Made by a program: the position numbers and the translations under genes | Part shown: one piece after another, positions 33,026-42,789 of the stretch | How positions within the stretch are numbered: the stretch's first letter is position 1 | Layout: every line of letters begins with the position of its first letter | NCBI GenBank assembly: GCA_019155185.1 | Contig: CM032801.1 | Location: forward strand, 18,375,014 to 18,439,013 | Length of the DNA: 64,000 nt | Source of the DNA: Beaufortia kweichowensis | Lineage: Eukaryota; Chordata; Actinopteri; Cypriniformes; Gastromyzontidae | Direction of reading: 5' to 3' | Notes under the pieces: generated by a model | The model's database searches: none | Seen by the model: the letters and a program-made list of their open reading frames with translations, nothing else | Told to the model about the DNA's origin: nothing

Positions 33026-34342
33026 AAAAGTGCAAAACGCAAGTGTAAAGACAACATAAATATGCTCATTCACTTACTGCCATGGAATCTATTCTCATTT
33101 TAAAACATGTTTGTATTTTTATGAAAGCAACACAACAGAATATGCTTTAGAATACAGCATGAAAATGTTCGTATTAACCTGCAGAAGTAAACTAACCTGT
33201 ACATGCGCAATAAAACCAGTCAGTATGGTACATGCGGTTTAAAAACATGCGGTACATCACGTTGTGCACTGTGATGTAGCACATGTTCTAAATTCAAAGA
33301 ACCACACGATAACAGTTTGTAAGATCTTTATTTTGTTTGTTTTACTCCAGTGGCATTCACATGAAAGGTGCCATGGTGCCTGCTATCAAAATGATGCATA
33401 CAAGGTGAATTTAGACAGACAATGCTTGTATATTAATGTGTATGTTTCTTTGTCTTACCGGTTCCTGGAAATGCCTAATGGGAGGGGCTCGCGAACAGGA
33501 AACCCATTATATGACATCCTGAAGGGGAGGAGTTGGTCTATTAATAACCTAAAGTGCCTAAAATGCATGAATGTGTATATGTTTGAAGGTTACTAATGGG
33601 TAATTCTTAGTAAAGATGAACATAGTTAATGTATTGTTTGTAAGGTTGCCTATACCCTGTAAAATGTAAATTGTACAGTTAATCACTGATGAAGAATTAT
33701 GATTGGTCACTTTGAAAATGAAGGCGGGATTTAATCTATAAAAGAACATTTGAAATGGGAGAAAGGGGGTGAAGGGGTGTTTGTTGGATGAGTAGCTAAC
33801 TTTATAACTCAATTTTTCTTCATTGTTGTTTTCTTTGATTTATTTTTGTTATGTATTGATTTGTACTTTGAACCATTTTCTTTCTTTTATGTTCCTATTC
33901 AATTGTGAGCGAAACTTACACTTACAAATGGACATTTTTGCTTTGTCCTTTGTTGCACTTTTTGGGAAATTGTGGCACCCTGAAATAAATTAGAATTTTT
34001 TTCCATGGACACTTATGGAGTTTTCCATTTTTCTTGCTGCTTGTTAGCCATTGCATTGACCATCATACAACACGCACATTTGTACATGCATGACGTCGAA
34101 GTGCTTGACGTCACCATGCTACAGTCTGCAGCGAGGAGTATCTAAAAAAAACACCCTCTTAAGCAGCAGTGAAAGTTTGCTGGAGAACTTAATGAGTAAG
34201 AAGAACAACAACGCAGATATATATACATATAGTTATGCATTGACCTTAAACTTGTATTTAACATTAAAAAAAATAGTAATTACATATATGCTGTAGAAGA
34301 TTTATATGTGCAGTTTAAATGTAAAATTATTTTAGCTTCATC
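33026..34342. other. No gene seen
   Basis: AT-rich, noncoding. Open frames at 33264-33596, 33558-33812 (minus) and 34090-34296 have no domain. An AAATAAATTAG poly(A)-like motif near 33983 may end an old transcript or element. Confidence 0.35.
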
Positions 34343-34347
34343 CAAAC

Positions 34348-34726
34348 TGTTACGGAGCCATCTGATGCCATTCCCATTCAAGCCGCATCAGATCCCACCG
34401 TCACACATTCACGATCTCACTCACCGGACTTTTGAACTTAATTACCCAGACTCCTTTGCACTTCAGCACCTCCATCTTTGATCACCGTCACCTGCCATCA
34501 ATTTACCTGGACTCTTTAAATATCATTTGTTTTCAGTTCACCTTCGTCAGATATTGGTTAGCTTCACGCTATGCACCAGTCTGATCTTTTTCTTCTTCTT
34601 CCCTGTTTATGCTTACCTGTTTATGCTTACCTGTTACCGTTTGTACTTTTATGTTTAACCTTTTATTTTAGTAAAAGTTTATCATTTACTTTGAATCCCG
34701 TGTGTCTTCCATCCACCCTCATAACA
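34348..34726 (+). mobile_element. Solo LTR, Gypsy-type
   Basis: 379 bp from TGTTACGGAGCC to CCCTCATAACA with a perfect target duplication CAAAC (34343-34347 and 34727-34731). It contains the CACCGGACTTTTGAACTTAA phrase typical of the Gypsy LTRs in this window and a GCTTACCTGTTTAT tandem near 34613. No internal part remains, so LTR-LTR recombination has removed it. Confidence 0.88.
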
Positions 34727-34731
34727 CAAAC

Positions 34732-35307
34732 GGCCTATTTCTGCTAGGCTCATTTTGTAAATGTAAGCATTTACTTCAGCCAAGTGAAAAATTGGTGCTT
34801 AATGCAGATGTTTAAAACAAAAGAATAAGATTAATCACTGCCTGTCACAATCAGCAATGTGTGGTGATTTTGTATATCTGTAAAGAAATAATTAAATGGT
34901 ACAAAAAAACTTCAGCTTTTGTTCTTCACCTAGACCTTGGTCCTTAAAGCAAATACTTCTTACGCTTATAATTAGAAATTATTTACAAAATAAACGTAAC
35001 ATATATAGAAAAACAACAATTTATATAAAATTAAAACAAGGTACTATAAGGCAGTACTGCATTTAAGTGTCATAAATGTCTCGGTACAGTAGTACTCACT
35101 CGGGCAAGGTCGTCTCGATGTCGTTTATCTTCGGATGCGGAGGCATGTGCTGTGCAATGCCGTTCACACCCCAGAGCTTTATAGAAGAAGCAAAGGAATC
35201 TCCTCTGGCTCCACCCCTGTGATGTCATGATTGTTGTCTGGAACTAAATGACCTATGAGAAAACAATACAAAATTTGTGCTACATTCAGTCTTAATGTTT
35301 ACATACA
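34732..35307. other. No gene seen
   Basis: AT-rich intergenic sequence between the solo LTR and the hAT element, without a convincing open frame. Confidence 0.35.
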
Positions 35308-35656
35308 CGTGTGATCAGGGGCAGACTGGCTGATGGTCATTCCGGCCTGCCGGCTGCCGCTGTGCAGTCGATCAGGCTGACGTGCAATAGGCTGGTATGC
35401 AACTGCAAATTAATTGACGGACTTATGAATCTACGAATCAGGCGATCGCGGAGTGAAAATGACACCACCACATTACCCAACATCAGTGAAGCACTGCCTA
35501 ATTGGCTATATCCAGAGGCAGGCTTTATCATAGAAAATTGTGCAAAAAAATGGAGCGTAAATGCAAAGGAGGAGCAGAGAGGGAACGTATGAAAAGGAGA
35601 AAAGCCCTGGCCACAGACACAGCAAGTTGCTGCAAAATCCCAGCCATGTTGCCAGT

Positions 35657-36225
35657 TGTCACGGAGTCAGTTCCACCCATTTCAACATCGGATTCCACCG
35701 TCACCTATTCACAATCCGCTTCACAGGACTATTGAACTCAGTTTCCCACAATACATTGCACCGCACACCTGTCACTACTCACCCGCACTCACCGCTGATT
35801 TCACCCGCACCTGATCACGATTACTGGACTCTATTTAATGTGTGTGTCTTCATTCATTCCTCGCCCGGTATTGTTGTTCCATTGTTTGTTTTGCCCTGTG
35901 CTTATGCTTGTCATTTTTTGGATCTGTCCTGTTTATACCTGTTTGGAAATATATATACCTGTTTGGATTTTTGCCTGTTGGAATTTCATTACCTGTTTGG
36001 ATTTTTGCCTGTTGGAACTTCATTTTGCTATTACCTGCTACCTGTTTGGATTGAATACCCTGTTTTGGATTACTTACCTGTTTGAATTTATTTATTTATT
36101 ATTAATTTATTTTTATGTTCTGTTTCCCAATTCCCAGTTTTTGGATGGACTTTCTGTTTGCACTGCTTTTTTATAGTAAATCTGATTAAATTGACCCGTT
36201 TTGACTCTTACCTGCACCTGAAACA
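35657..36225 (+). repeat. 5' LTR of Gypsy element 2
   Basis: 569 bp from TGTCACGGAGTCAG to GCACCTGAAACA. It carries tandem copies of a unit built around ACCTGTTTGGATTTTTGCC and TGTTGGAA (35937-36055). The last part, TTTTTGGATGGACTTTCTG onward (36134-36225), is what remains of the 3' LTR at 38575. Confidence 0.88.
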
Positions 36226-36298
36226 GTATACCGGGCCTTACACTACAAACAAGGATTCCCCTCTTTTTGTCAGTTCTGTCCGTCTTCATTTTTCTATT

Positions 36299-37231
36299 AT
36301 GGAATCAGTCCCCTCCTCACCTGCTGAAGCTGCCACAGAGTTCCTGCACGCTCTTTCCCAGCACCTCAGCGCTCTACATGTGAGCGCGTCTCAACCGGTA
36401 AGCACTGCATCCTCCAGCTGTCCCATGGCCATGCCCAGCCGCTTCAGCGGAGCAGCGGAGGAATGCGGTGGGTTTATTCTGCAATGTCGTTTGTATTTCA
36501 GCATGCAACCTAACCTCTGTCCCTCAGATTCAGCCAAGATAGCCTTTATGATAAACCTGATGTCAGGATCTGCACTGCAGTGGGCGCAGGGTTTCTGGAA
36601 TTCTGGCAAGCACGAGTCAATCTCCTTTGAGGATTTCATCAGCCATGTGAAGGAAGTTTTCGACCACTCAGCCTCCTCTCTGTCTGTCGGGGATCAATTA
36701 CTACGTCTCCGGCAGGGCCGCTCGTCAGTAGCAGAATACGCGCTGCGCTTCCGAACCCTCGCCACCATCAGCGGCTGGAATCAGTCAGCTCTGTTGGCGG
36801 CGTACCACCAGGGGCTCGCCAATGACGTAAGGTTACAGATGGTTATGTATGATGACACTGCCGGACTCGAAAGTTTCATTCAAAGGTCTATCAGAGTGGC
36901 TCAGAGGCTCGCCGCGTGTCTGTGCATTCAGTCGACTTCTCCCACCGCTCCTCCGCTGCGCTCAACACCCGCCTCGCTACATTCAGCACCTCCTAGCCCT
37001 CCAGCCCCAGAACCAATGCAGATCGACTCCTCTCATCTGTCCAAGGAGGAACGGCAATGCCGCATCTCACAGCGGTTATGCCTCTATTGTGGAGAGGCTG
37101 GTCATTTCCTTCCGCGCTGTCCAGTTAGACCTCCCCGACCTATGGTGAGTCTGATTCAGCCCCCCGTTTCTGATTACAAGTTGTCATTGCCGAGAGGGCG
37201 GAGTCTTCAGCATCATCTGCGCTCGCCGTAA
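36299..37231 (+). CDS. gag of Gypsy element 2 (open)
   Basis: 310 codons without a break, starting MESVPSSPAEAATEFLHALS. The capsid-like middle reads MAMPSRFSGAAEECGGFILQ, IAFMINLMSGSALQWAQGFW and KEVFDHSASSLSVGDQLLRL, and the C-terminus has the CCHC knuckle LCLYCGEAGHFLPRC at about residues 260-274. An upstream Met-containing extension from 36158 lies in the LTR and is unlikely to be used. It is the best preserved retroelement ORF here. Beyond the knuckle (37140-37231) the text becomes unrelated and ends, because the protease region is missing. Confidence 0.85.
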   Translation: MESVPSSPAEAATEFLHALSQHLSALHVSASQPVSTASSSCPMAMPSRFSGAAEECGGFILQCRLYFSMQPNLCPSDSAKIAFMINLMSGSALQWAQGFWNSGKHESISFEDFISHVKEVFDHSASSLSVGDQLLRLRQGRSSVAEYALRFRTLATISGWNQSALLAAYHQGLANDVRLQMVMYDDTAGLESFIQRSIRVAQRLAACLCIQSTSPTAPPLRSTPASLHSAPPSPPAPEPMQIDSSHLSKEERQCRISQRLCLYCGEAGHFLPRCPVRPPRPMVSLIQPPVSDYKLSLPRGRSLQHHLRSP

Positions 37232-37289
37232 TCCAAGGGACCAGTTCAGCAGAAAGAGACGCCTCCATGAAGTTCTCTGCGGTGGTCGC

Positions 37290-38574
37290 GACTTCTCCCG
37301 CAATCGCACACATTCCTCCAGAATACGGGGCAGAATATCTTCTTCAAGCGGCTGGTGTAACAACTTCCCCCGCATCGGCCATGGGACTGTGCCATCGAGC
37401 TGCTACCTGGGTCTGCCCTGCCAAAAGGAAGGATCTACTCACTGTCTCTGCCAGAACAGAAGGCCATGGGTGACTACATCCAGGAGGCGCAGAGTCAGGG
37501 ATTCATAAGACCTTCCACCTCTCCTGCTGCTTCTAGCTTTTTCTTTGTTGGGAAGGAGGACGGAGGGCTGAGACCTTGTATAGACTACCGCACACTCAAC
37601 CAAGCCACAGTCAAATTCCAATACCCTCTACCTCTCATCCCCGCAGCTATCGAGCAGTTACGAGGGGCCAAGATCTTCACGAAGCTGGATCTCCGAAACG
37701 CCTACAATCTCAGCTGGATCAGGAAGGGGGATGAATGGAAGACCACGTTCATAACCCCGGCGGGACACTTTGAGTACTGGGTTATGCCCTTCGGGTTGGT
37801 AAACGCCTCTTCTGTATTCCAGAGCTTCATGAATGAGATCTTCCGAGATGTGCTGGATAGGTTCGTGATCATCTACATCGACGACATCCTCGTGTACTCA
37901 AAGAGTCCCGCAGAACACCAAGACCACGTGAAGACCGTTCTTCAAAGGCTACGCGACCATAACCTCTTCCTGAAGCCAGAGAAATGTGAATTCCATCTGT
38001 CAGAGGTCCAGTTTCTCGGTTATATCATCAACTCATCCGGTATCCACATGGAACAAAGCAAAGTCCAGGCAGTCCGTGAATGGCCTCAGCCCTCCTCCGT
38101 CAAGGAACTTCAGCGGTTTCTGGGGTTCGCAAACTTCTACCGTGATTTCATCCAGCACTTCACTTCAATCAACGCATCCCTTACCTAATTTCTCAGCAAT
38201 AACCCGAAGAACCTGGCCTGGACCCCAGAAGCCGCACAAGCCTTCCAGACCCTAAAGGACGCCTTCTGTACGGCTCCGATCCTGCGTCACCCCACACCAG
38301 ATCTCCCATTTGTGGTCGAAGTGGACGCCTCCACCACCGGGGTCGGAGCCGTCCTCTCCCAGCAGCAGGGGAATCCTCAGCGCCTTCACCCATGCACCTT
38401 CTTCTCTAAAAAGCTGTCCCCGGCGGAGCAGAATTACGACATCAGGAACAGGGAACTGCTGGCCATTAAGTTGGCCTTGGAGGAATGGAGGCACTGGCTG
38501 GAGGGAGCGAAATATCCATTTACAGTGCTAACGGATCACAAGAACCTGCTTTACTTACGGGACGCTAAAAACGT
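37290..38574 (+). pseudogene. pol of Gypsy element 2: RT and part of RNase H
   Basis: A damaged start near 37290-37465 still shows IPPEYG-like text in shifting frames. From 37466 the frame is open: MGDYIQEAQSQGFIRPSTSP, LRPCIDYRTLNQATVKFQYP, the catalytic FTKLDLRNAYNLSWIRKGDE, FGLVNASSVFQSFMNEIF, and YIDD at about 37876-37887. An in-frame TAA at 38186-38188 interrupts it, after which RNase H continues in the same frame (PFVVEVDASTTGVGAVLSQQ, YDIRNRELLAIKLALEEWRH, LTDHKNLLYLRDAKNVN). It is then fused to LTR sequence at 38575. No protease and no integrase are present. Confidence 0.9.
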
Positions 38575-38671
38575 CAATTTTTGGATGGACTTTCTGTTTG
38601 CACTGCTTTTTTATAGTAAATCTGATTAAATTGACCCATTTTGACTCTGACTCTTACCTGCACCTGTAACA
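38575..38671 (+). repeat. Remnant of the 3' LTR of Gypsy element 2
   Basis: 97 bp, nearly the same as 36134-36225 apart from an added GACTCT unit. It ends CACCTGTAACA and is followed by CCAGT, the target duplication. Confidence 0.88.
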
Positions 38672-38694
38672 CCAGTAAGGGAGCAGGTCGGTCA

Positions 38695-38775
38695 GAATTA
38701 CATTTACATTATAGTTACGTAATCATTTGGCAGATGGACGCTTTCATCCAAAGCGACTTACAATAGATCAAATCT
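38695..38775 (-). mobile_element. SINE 3' fragment
   Basis: The complement reads TTGTAAGTCGCTTTGGATGA followed by AAGCGTCCATCTGCCAAATG, the same body-tail phrase as in the SINE at 1141-1345, then a short TGTAAATGT tail. It lies inside the hAT element, just right of the Gypsy insertion. Confidence 0.65.
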
Positions 38776-39097
38776 ATTCTAAAAAATTATTACAAATATA
38801 TATAATGATATAAGTTTTAAAAGAGCATCTTAATGACAAACTAGCACACTGTTTTACATATGAGAATACAATATTTTTTTAGTGTCAAATTTGACCAGAA
38901 ACTTTGATTTTCCATTTCTAGCCTACAAATATGTAGCCTAGTCTACAATGTTTATTTATTTATTTTGAAGGTGACGAAGGAAGCAACAGTAGCACTACTG
39001 CTGAATTGGGTGGTGGTGACTGCAGCAACAGAGGTGTCCTGGGGTGAAGTCAAATTCCCAGCCTGATTTACTGTCCCAGTCCGCCACTGCGTGTGAT

Positions 39098-39622
39098 AAT
39101 CATCAAATATCTGACCAGTCAACCCTAAAATAATAAGACACTTTGAGCCAAACAGTAAAAAAGATCTACATTTGTGGTTATCAACATTATATTATACTAA
39201 TAAAATTCATGAAAGAAAACTTAACTACTTGCTTTTATGGACCTTTAAAATTGAAAACAAACAGCAAATTTATAGACTTAAGAAAAAAACAGGGAAAATA
39301 AAAAACTATTTACTTTATTTATTAATTTATCACTTTATAATTATATTATTTGCTTTACATGTTTTGTATATATTTTTTTCTTTTTAGAATTGTTATTTTA
39401 ATAATACTTTTAATTATTCAAATTATGACAAAAATATCTTATTTTCCTTAATAAACATCTGCATGTGCTTATTTCTAACAAACAGAAAAACAGATAAATG
39501 TCAAATAAACAATAAATAAAACAAAAAATATAGTTAATAAAATATGTAAATAAAGTAATAAATCAAATACACAGTAATAAGTCTATTTCAGTTAATTTCA
39601 GTAAAAGATTGAATTATCTCAC
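39098..39622. other. AT-rich spacer, no gene seen
   Basis: Very AT-rich. The plus-strand open frame at 39172-39387 is low-complexity Lys/Leu/Tyr-rich text and is rejected. It is probably intron or 3' flank of the immunoglobulin gene on the minus strand, since exon A ends with a splice donor pointing into it. Confidence 0.4.
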
Positions 39623-39930
39623 CACGAACAGAAAGTTTGATTTTCTTGTATTTGGTCTCTGTGTTGTTGATGACTTGTAGTTTATAAACTCCGGCGTGTT
39701 TAGTGTTGATGTTTGTCATGCTGAGAGATCCGGTCTGATCATTCAGCCGTAGTTTGTCTCTGAATCTCCGTCAGATCCATCATAAGTTATCTTCTGTGTT
39801 TTATCAGCTTTAGCTATGAGGTTATCTTCAGGTCCAAACATCCACAGTATCATCACATCATCGGTCTGTATGTCAGTCACATCCGTGTGTAGGATGAGAG
39901 AATCTCCCTCCATCACCGACTCCAGTTTCT
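39623..39930 (-). pseudogene. Immunoglobulin V-type exon A (frameshifted)
   Basis: The minus strand has an acceptor TGTGTAG (39931-39937), then coding EKLESVMEGDSLILHTDV, QTDDVILWMFGPEDNLIAKA and, after a one-base loss near 39769, RFRDKLRLNDQTGSLSMTNI, HAGVYKLQVINNTETKYKK. It ends with a GTGAGA donor in phase 1. V-set layout is clear (W of the C strand, D/N-x-G-x-Y of the F strand), but the two canonical cysteines are absent, as in the first domain of CD2/SLAM-type receptors. The missing base changes the frame into an early stop, so this exon is not functional as read. Confidence 0.75.
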
Positions 39931-39999
39931 CTACACATCAACATTCAGTTATTGACCCTTATCAATAATCGATCACAGTAAAAGATTGTGGAGACTCAC

Positions 40000-40311
40000 C
40001 GTGTGCGATGATCATGAATCTCTTAGGCGTGTTTTCTGTGCTGCTGGTGATCTGGAGATTATAGACGTCTGAATGTCCTCTGCTGATGTTTCTGATGGTC
40101 AGATCCCCATTCTGTTCATTCACTTTCAATCTGTCTCTGAATCTGTCGTCATTACCGTCATATACCATCATCTGACCGCTGGATCGGTTGATTTCAGCTA
40201 TAGGGGTGTTTTGATCTCCAAACGTCCACAGTATCCGATTATCTTCCATCAGCTCATGGACGCCGGTGGGTAATGTGACAGATTCACCCGCTGTACATTT
40301 GATTGTATTAA
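40000..40311 (-). CDS. Immunoglobulin V-type exon B
   Basis: An intact phase-1 exon with an acceptor TTCATGCAG (40312-40320) and a GTGAGTCTCC donor. It encodes CTAGESVTLPTGVHELMEDN, RILWTFGDQNTPIAEINRSS, DDRFRDRLKVNEQNGDLTIR and SDVYNLQITSSTENTPKRFM. The domain fits a V-type extracellular module of a CD2/SLAM-like leukocyte receptor. It is the only exon of the cluster without a visible lesion. It lies between exons C and A and would be spliced to both. The parent gene cannot be named. Confidence 0.75.
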
Positions 40312-40397
40312 CTGCATGAAAACAACAACATAGAAGCACAAGTCACATTTAATGATCACTGAAATCTTATGACTTAATAAAGACTCAAAGTACTTAC

Positions 40398-40779
40398 ACC
40401 AGACGAGAACATTAAACCTCTTATATGATGTGTTATGTTTGTTTTTGATCTGCAGTTCATAAACTCCAGAATGTGAGCTTTTAATGTTTGTGATGGTGAG
40501 AGATCCAGTCTCACAGTTCACCTGAAATGTGTTTCTGAATCTATCATCAATAGTCTTGTAACCTTTCGATGAGATCTCATAGGTCTTGTTATCTCTTTTA
40601 GCATTAGGTTCAAACTTCCACAGTGATTCATCTTTCTGCTCATCTTTCTGTAGTTCAGAAACGCCGCTCTGTAGTTCCACAAACTCTCCCTCTGTGGTCT
40701 TCATTGTGTCCTCTTCATATCACAGCGTCACCAACATAAAGAAACACAGAAATAAAGAATTACTGACACATCCTCCCAT
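40398..40779 (-). pseudogene. Signal peptide and immunoglobulin V-type exon C (in-frame stop)
   Basis: From an ATG at 40779 the minus strand reads MGGCVSNSLFLCFFMLVTL, a good signal peptide, then a TGA stop (40719-40721), then in the same frame YEEDTMKTTEGEFVELQSGV and a V domain (DESLWKFEPNAKRDNKTYEI, DDRFRNTFQVNCETGSLTIT, HSGVYELQIKNKHNTSYKRF). It ends at a GTAAGTAC donor in phase 1. The leader would normally be on its own exon; here leader and V domain are contiguous. Without readthrough or an unseen splice at this point, the receptor cannot be made. A start at the internal Met would give no leader. Confidence 0.7.
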
Positions 40780-40860
40780 CACCGCTTCTCAGAAGACACT
40801 GCCTGTTTTATCACTGCCTGTGATGTCACTTCCTGTTCCTTTTTTATTCATCATACTCAC

Positions 40861-41120
40861 CTCTGACAATAACTTTAAAACTCTTTGATTTGGTGATTCT
40901 GGTTCTGTTGGTGATGTCCAGATAATAATCTCCAGAGATTCTGATATCACTGATAGTCAGATCTCCCGTCTTACGGTCCAGATGAAGTTTATTTCTGAAT
41001 TTCTCATCATCAACTCATGAGACTTCCTTATTCTGAGCGATGATGGGACCTTTTGCTCCAAACATCCAGACTATTTTATGATCACTTTGTATTTCATTGA
41101 TTCCTGTTTTTAGCGTTGCA
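40861..41120 (-). pseudogene. Immunoglobulin V-type exon D, 3' part
   Basis: Read on the minus strand after the transposon boundary: TLKTGINEIQSDHKIVWMFG, then AKGPIIAQNKEVS, a TGA stop at 41015-41017, then VDDEKFRNKLHLDRKTGDLT and SGDYYLDITNRTRITKSKSF, ending with a GTGAGTATG donor in phase 1. Its first 27 bp (VSVMEGDSA) lie 3.9 kb away at 45038-45065. It is thus broken twice, by a transposon and by a stop. It belongs to a V module upstream of the leader in exon C, so it probably comes from a neighbouring gene copy. Confidence 0.75.
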
Positions 41121-41900
41121 CACAGTAAATCTACAGGTGTTGATTTTCCAGTGTAACGCGAAAGTGTTGACTTAAGGTGTTGCATCAACACTAAATAGAT
41201 TCACATATTCACATAGATAGACATATCTAACCTCTGAAATGTCAGTTTTACGTAAAAATTGGTATAATTCTTTGGTGTTGCACTTTAACTTTTGTTTAGA
41301 GTTAACCAAGCCACACCTCTTTTTACGTGCTAACGTCTTTTAGATTGAACTTGACCATCATGTGCGGACGCCATTTTATTTCTGTGGAAGACAGTGGTAA
41401 GTTTCTTTTTATATTACAATAGACATTAAGTGTATAATATCGACGCTTTACCTAAGGGTCTATATCTTCTTTTAGTTTTCATTGTTTGCTCGCTCACAGA
41501 TTACTAATATACTTATCTCACGAGCTCTGTTATTTCTGTAAATGATATGAAGACATTTTATAAATGTTAATGTGAACTTTGCTTCTCAACACGTCTTGCG
41601 CACAGTAAGCTTTATCATATTTTCATTATACTAAATTATTTTATTGACTGTAAGCATGTTCGGGCGTAATTATCCCGAGCACCACGCGCGATTATCTGCT
41701 GGGCGTAAAGCACGTGGTCCACCATTTAGAGTTTCGGTTTTATAATAATCATTATAACACTTCAAGTTCATATATATTTTGTTTTCAGTTACAATCTGTG
41801 TGGATGACAGTTATAGTGTATCTTGCTGAACATGCAGCAACTGCGTTAAAACCTCGCGATCATCATGCTTAATATATATATATATACTGTATGCTCTTAT

Positions 41901-42284
41901 TGTCACAGAACAGAAAGGACGGAGTCAGCGGATGCCAGAAAGGTAACTTTAATTAAACAGAAAAACAGAATGATAAATAAACAGGTATGTAACTTAAACA
42001 AATACTGTCCTTGGAAGTGCTGATGGGTAATGGTGAACACGGAAGACAAGAAGACGACGAAGAAGACGAGATGAAGAGTAATCCACAGGCAGTTGGTTTC
42101 ACACACAGGTAAGAGTCCGGGTAACAAACGTTTAGACTGGACAGTGACTGGTAGGGGGTGAGTGTCCTTTATACTAGTGTGGTGATGACGGTCAGGTGGT
42201 GGTGATCAGTATTCCGGAGATGGGGAGCGTTGTGATTGGGTGCGTTGTGAGTGAGTGCTTGGCGAGCCTGGCGTATCCGTAACA
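41901..42284 (-). mobile_element. Solo LTR, Gypsy-type (minus strand)
   Basis: 384 bp. On the minus strand it runs from TGTTACGGATACGCC to TTCTGTTCTGTGACA, with a perfect target duplication CTTAT (41896-41900 and 42285-42289). It has TATAAAGGAC near 42166 (minus) as a TATA-like motif and TTAATTAAAG as a poly(A)-type region near the end. The open frame inside (41903-42127) is only LTR sequence. Confidence 0.9.
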
Positions 42285-42592
42285 CTTATATCGCGCACTT
42301 TTACAGAATATATTCAGACAAAAGACAATATAACATATTCATGGGTGTTTACTCGCAACAGGCTCCGCACACAGACATGTTCATGGGCACAGCGTTTATA
42401 ACTTAACGTTACTTGACGTGGATGCCGTGCTATTCTTTAAACCTTTTGAACTCTATGTGAATTATTATTTAACTACTAAACGACATTTCGTTTAAAATGT
42501 ATAATGAATCCACGTGGAATAATGCCACAAATGAGATGTACAGAATTGACTGCTCAGCTAGATTCATATCCCCTTCGTTTGTTTTCAGATGC

Positions 42593-42640
42593 GTTGGCAC
42601 GACACGTGGGTGCGTGTCATGCCAACGACACGCACCCACG
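42593..42640. other. Interleaved inverted repeats (A-B-A'-B')
   Basis: GTTGGCA (42593-42599) pairs with TGCCAAC (42620-42626), and CGTGGGTGCGTGTC (42605-42618) pairs with GACACGCACCCACG (42627-42640). The arms are interleaved and perfect. The 14-bp pair alone can form a strong hairpin with an 8-nt loop that holds the partner of the first arm. It lies in the first intron region of the gene carried by the CACAGTAAAT element. Confidence 0.8.
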
Positions 42641-42789
42641 GATTGAGTTATAACCCTATCATACTGTAATGGGTTGCCTTTTGTCTAATATATACATTTA
42701 CTTACATATATAAGTATATATGTAAATAATTAAGATCTGCCATTAAGATCTGTTTTTCCCCTCCATTCCAAAAGTTCAGAGATTTGAAG

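Larger units (their letters stand above)
35657..38671 (+). mobile_element. Ty3/Gypsy element 2, 3'-deleted
   Basis: Flanked by a perfect target duplication CCAGT (35652-35656 and 38672-38676). It has a full 5' LTR, an intact gag and most of RT and RNase H. It then jumps at about 38575 into the last 97 bp of the LTR. Integrase, chromodomain and most of the 3' LTR are missing. Because a new insertion always regenerates full LTRs, the deletion must have followed integration. It is related to element 1, but the LTR sequence differs. Confidence 0.92.
35316..39089 (+). mobile_element. hAT transposon remnant hosting Gypsy element 2
   Basis: It starts CAGGGGCAGACTGG and ends CCAGTCCGCCACTG, an inverted pair with two mismatches. 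The flanking 8-bp duplication CGTGTGAT is perfect (35308-35315 and 39090-39097), the hallmark of hAT. Coding remains are small: near 35548-35650, a plus-strand frame reads MERKCKGGAERERMKRRKAL, a basic N-terminus as in ZMYM-related hAT transposases. The rest of the transposase is gone. The Gypsy element 2 insertion fills 35657-38671, and a SINE tail lies at about 38695-38770. Confidence 0.87.

Noticed and set aside
33264..33596. 110-codon plus-strand ORF
   Set aside because: No recognisable domain and composition like the flanks; it lies behind the LINE tail.
39172..39387. 71-codon plus-strand ORF
   Set aside because: AT-driven low-complexity text rich in Leu, Lys and Tyr; no homology pattern seen.
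41903..42127. Minus-strand ORF
   Set aside because: It lies fully within the solo LTR and has no domain.
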